Part shown: piece after piece, positions 12,393 through 13,139 of the stretch
Layout of the letters: every line of letters starts with the position of its first letter
Position numbering within the stretch: position 1 is the first letter of the stretch
Notes under the pieces: model-generated
Databases searched by the model: none
Seen by the model: only the letters and a program-made list of their open reading frames with translations
Told to the model about the DNA's origin: nothing
From: Gemmatimonadota bacterium
Lineage (GTDB): Bacteria; Gemmatimonadota; Gemmatimonadetes; Gemmatimonadales; GWC2-71-9
DNA: 13,139 nucleotides
Assembly (NCBI GenBank): GCA_003221075.1
Contig: QHUF01000065.1
Span: 1 to 13,139 of the forward strand
Reading direction: 5' to 3'
Made by a program: the position numbers and the translations under genes

Positions 12393-13139
12393 CTATTCGA
12401 GCAACTCCCCCACGAGCCGCGACGTGTGATTGACGAGCGCGGCGATCTTGTCGTACGGCATGCGGGTCGGCCCCATCACGCCGATGATGCCCGTCAGCGG
12501 CCCGAAGCGATACGTCGAGGTGACAAGCGTGAAGGTCGAGAGCCGCGCGTCGGCGTGCTCCTGACCGATCGTGATCGTGAGTCCTTCGCCGCCGCGCGCG
12601 GTCAGCGCATCGCGCAGCAGGTCGCGCCGCTCCGTCACCTCGAGCAGGCCCTGCAGCTGCTGGCGCGTCGAGAATTCGGGCTGCCCTGCGAGGAGCTGCG
12701 TGCTGCCGAGGTGCACCGGCGCGGTCGCGGAGGGCGCGATCGGAACGTCGAAGAGGCCTTCCGCTTCCTGGACGAAGATGTTCAGCAGCTCGGACGACCC
12801 CGGCTCCGAGGTGCTCGCGTCGCGCAGCCGGTTGGCGAGCGTCGCGCGGATCTCTTTGAGCGTCAGTCCGGCGAGGCGCTCGTTGAGGACCACAGTCACT
12901 TTCTGCACCGCGTCGGGAGCCAGCTCTGCCGGGACTTCCACGAAGATCGTGCGCACCGCGCCGCTGCGCAGCGCGAGCACCAGCAGCAGTCGTTCCGTGG
13001 AGACCTGCAGCAGATCGAGGCGATCGAGGACTGCTTCGTCGATCGTCGGCATTACCGCCACGCCCAGCTCGTTCGTCAACACGCCGAGGACCTGCGCGGC
13101 GCGCGACAGAATCGTCTCGACGGCGGCGCGCTGGCCTTC
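12393..13139 (-). CDS. hrcA: Heat-inducible transcription repressor HrcA (5' end beyond the right edge)
   Basis: HrcA represses chaperone operons by binding CIRCE operators. The 248 C-terminal residues are present, and the frame stays open to the window edge (EGQRAAVETILSRAAQVLG directly precedes the GTG at 13082, so that GTG is internal). Family features are LTNELGVAVMP, the LLLVLALRSGAVRTIFVEVP core, LNERLAGLTLKEIRATL and the C-terminal GPTRMPYDKIAALVNHTS. About 95-100 residues with the winged-helix DNA-binding domain are outside the window, so a CIRCE element upstream of hrcA cannot be seen. It is followed by dnaJ after 1 nt, implying co-transcription and autoregulation of dnaJ. Confidence 0.94.
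   Translation of the reverse strand, partial: EGQRAAVETILSRAAQVLGVLTNELGVAVMPTIDEAVLDRLDLLQVSTERLLLVLALRSGAVRTIFVEVPAELAPDAVQKVTVVLNERLAGLTLKEIRATLANRLRDASTSEPGSSELLNIFVQEAEGLFDVPIAPSATAPVHLGSTQLLAGQPEFSTRQQLQGLLEVTERRDLLRDALTARGGEGLTITIGQEHADARLSTFTLVTSTYRFGPLTGIIGVMGPTRMPYDKIAALVNHTSRLVGELLE

Overview
The window is a GC-rich, gene-dense stretch of bacterial chromosome with every recognisable gene on the minus strand, so transcription runs from high to low coordinates. The gene set and order (hrcA, dnaJ, HIT, rpsU, yqeY, mutS2, dnaG, zinc-ribbon protein, recJ, rsmD, coaD, pta, then an anti-sigma partner-switching set, then rsmA) and the protein sequences suggest a Gemmatimonadota-like or related soil/sediment lineage. 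This assignment is inference; no 16S or marker tree is available here. No tRNA, rRNA, CRISPR array, phage gene or transposase was found.

Layout in transcription order. (1) 13139-10908: the 3' part of hrcA (cut by the window edge), dnaJ and a HIT-family hydrolase, a heat-shock group. (2) A 66-nt gap, the only sizeable non-coding stretch. (3) 10841-6465: rpsU, yqeY, mutS2 and dnaG, a variant of the classical macromolecular-synthesis operon with yqeY and mutS2 placed between rpsU and dnaG and no rpoD after dnaG. (4) 6481-2306: a C4 zinc-ribbon coiled-coil protein, recJ, rsmD, coaD and pta. (5) 2301-39: a STAS antagonist, a HATPase anti-sigma kinase and a GAF-SpoIIE phosphatase, a complete RsbV/RsbW/RsbU-type switch. 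(6) 42-1: the first 14 codons of rsmA, running off the left edge. Neighbouring genes nearly all touch or overlap, many by exactly 4 nt (ATGA, GTGA or TTGA), so long polycistronic transcripts with translational coupling are likely.

The unexpected signal is in the DNA-metabolism genes. recJ and mutS2 each look broken by a small internal deletion that also shifts the frame, while the downstream halves remain clearly conserved in another frame. Both junctions sit on the same 9-mer, GGGCGCGAC in the coding sense. mutS2 also lacks an Smr domain and seems to start at ATC. It carries a 12+12 bp perfect palindrome, an 11-bp direct repeat and, around its 3' end, two opposed arrays of a GACGGGCS octamer. 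The octamer arrays contain a 23-bp perfect inverted repeat whose distal arm abuts the dnaG start codon, where a Shine-Dalgarno sequence would normally lie. dnaG itself has a four-copy decamer repeat in a linker. Whether the two deletions are real or assembly errors cannot be decided from this sequence alone.
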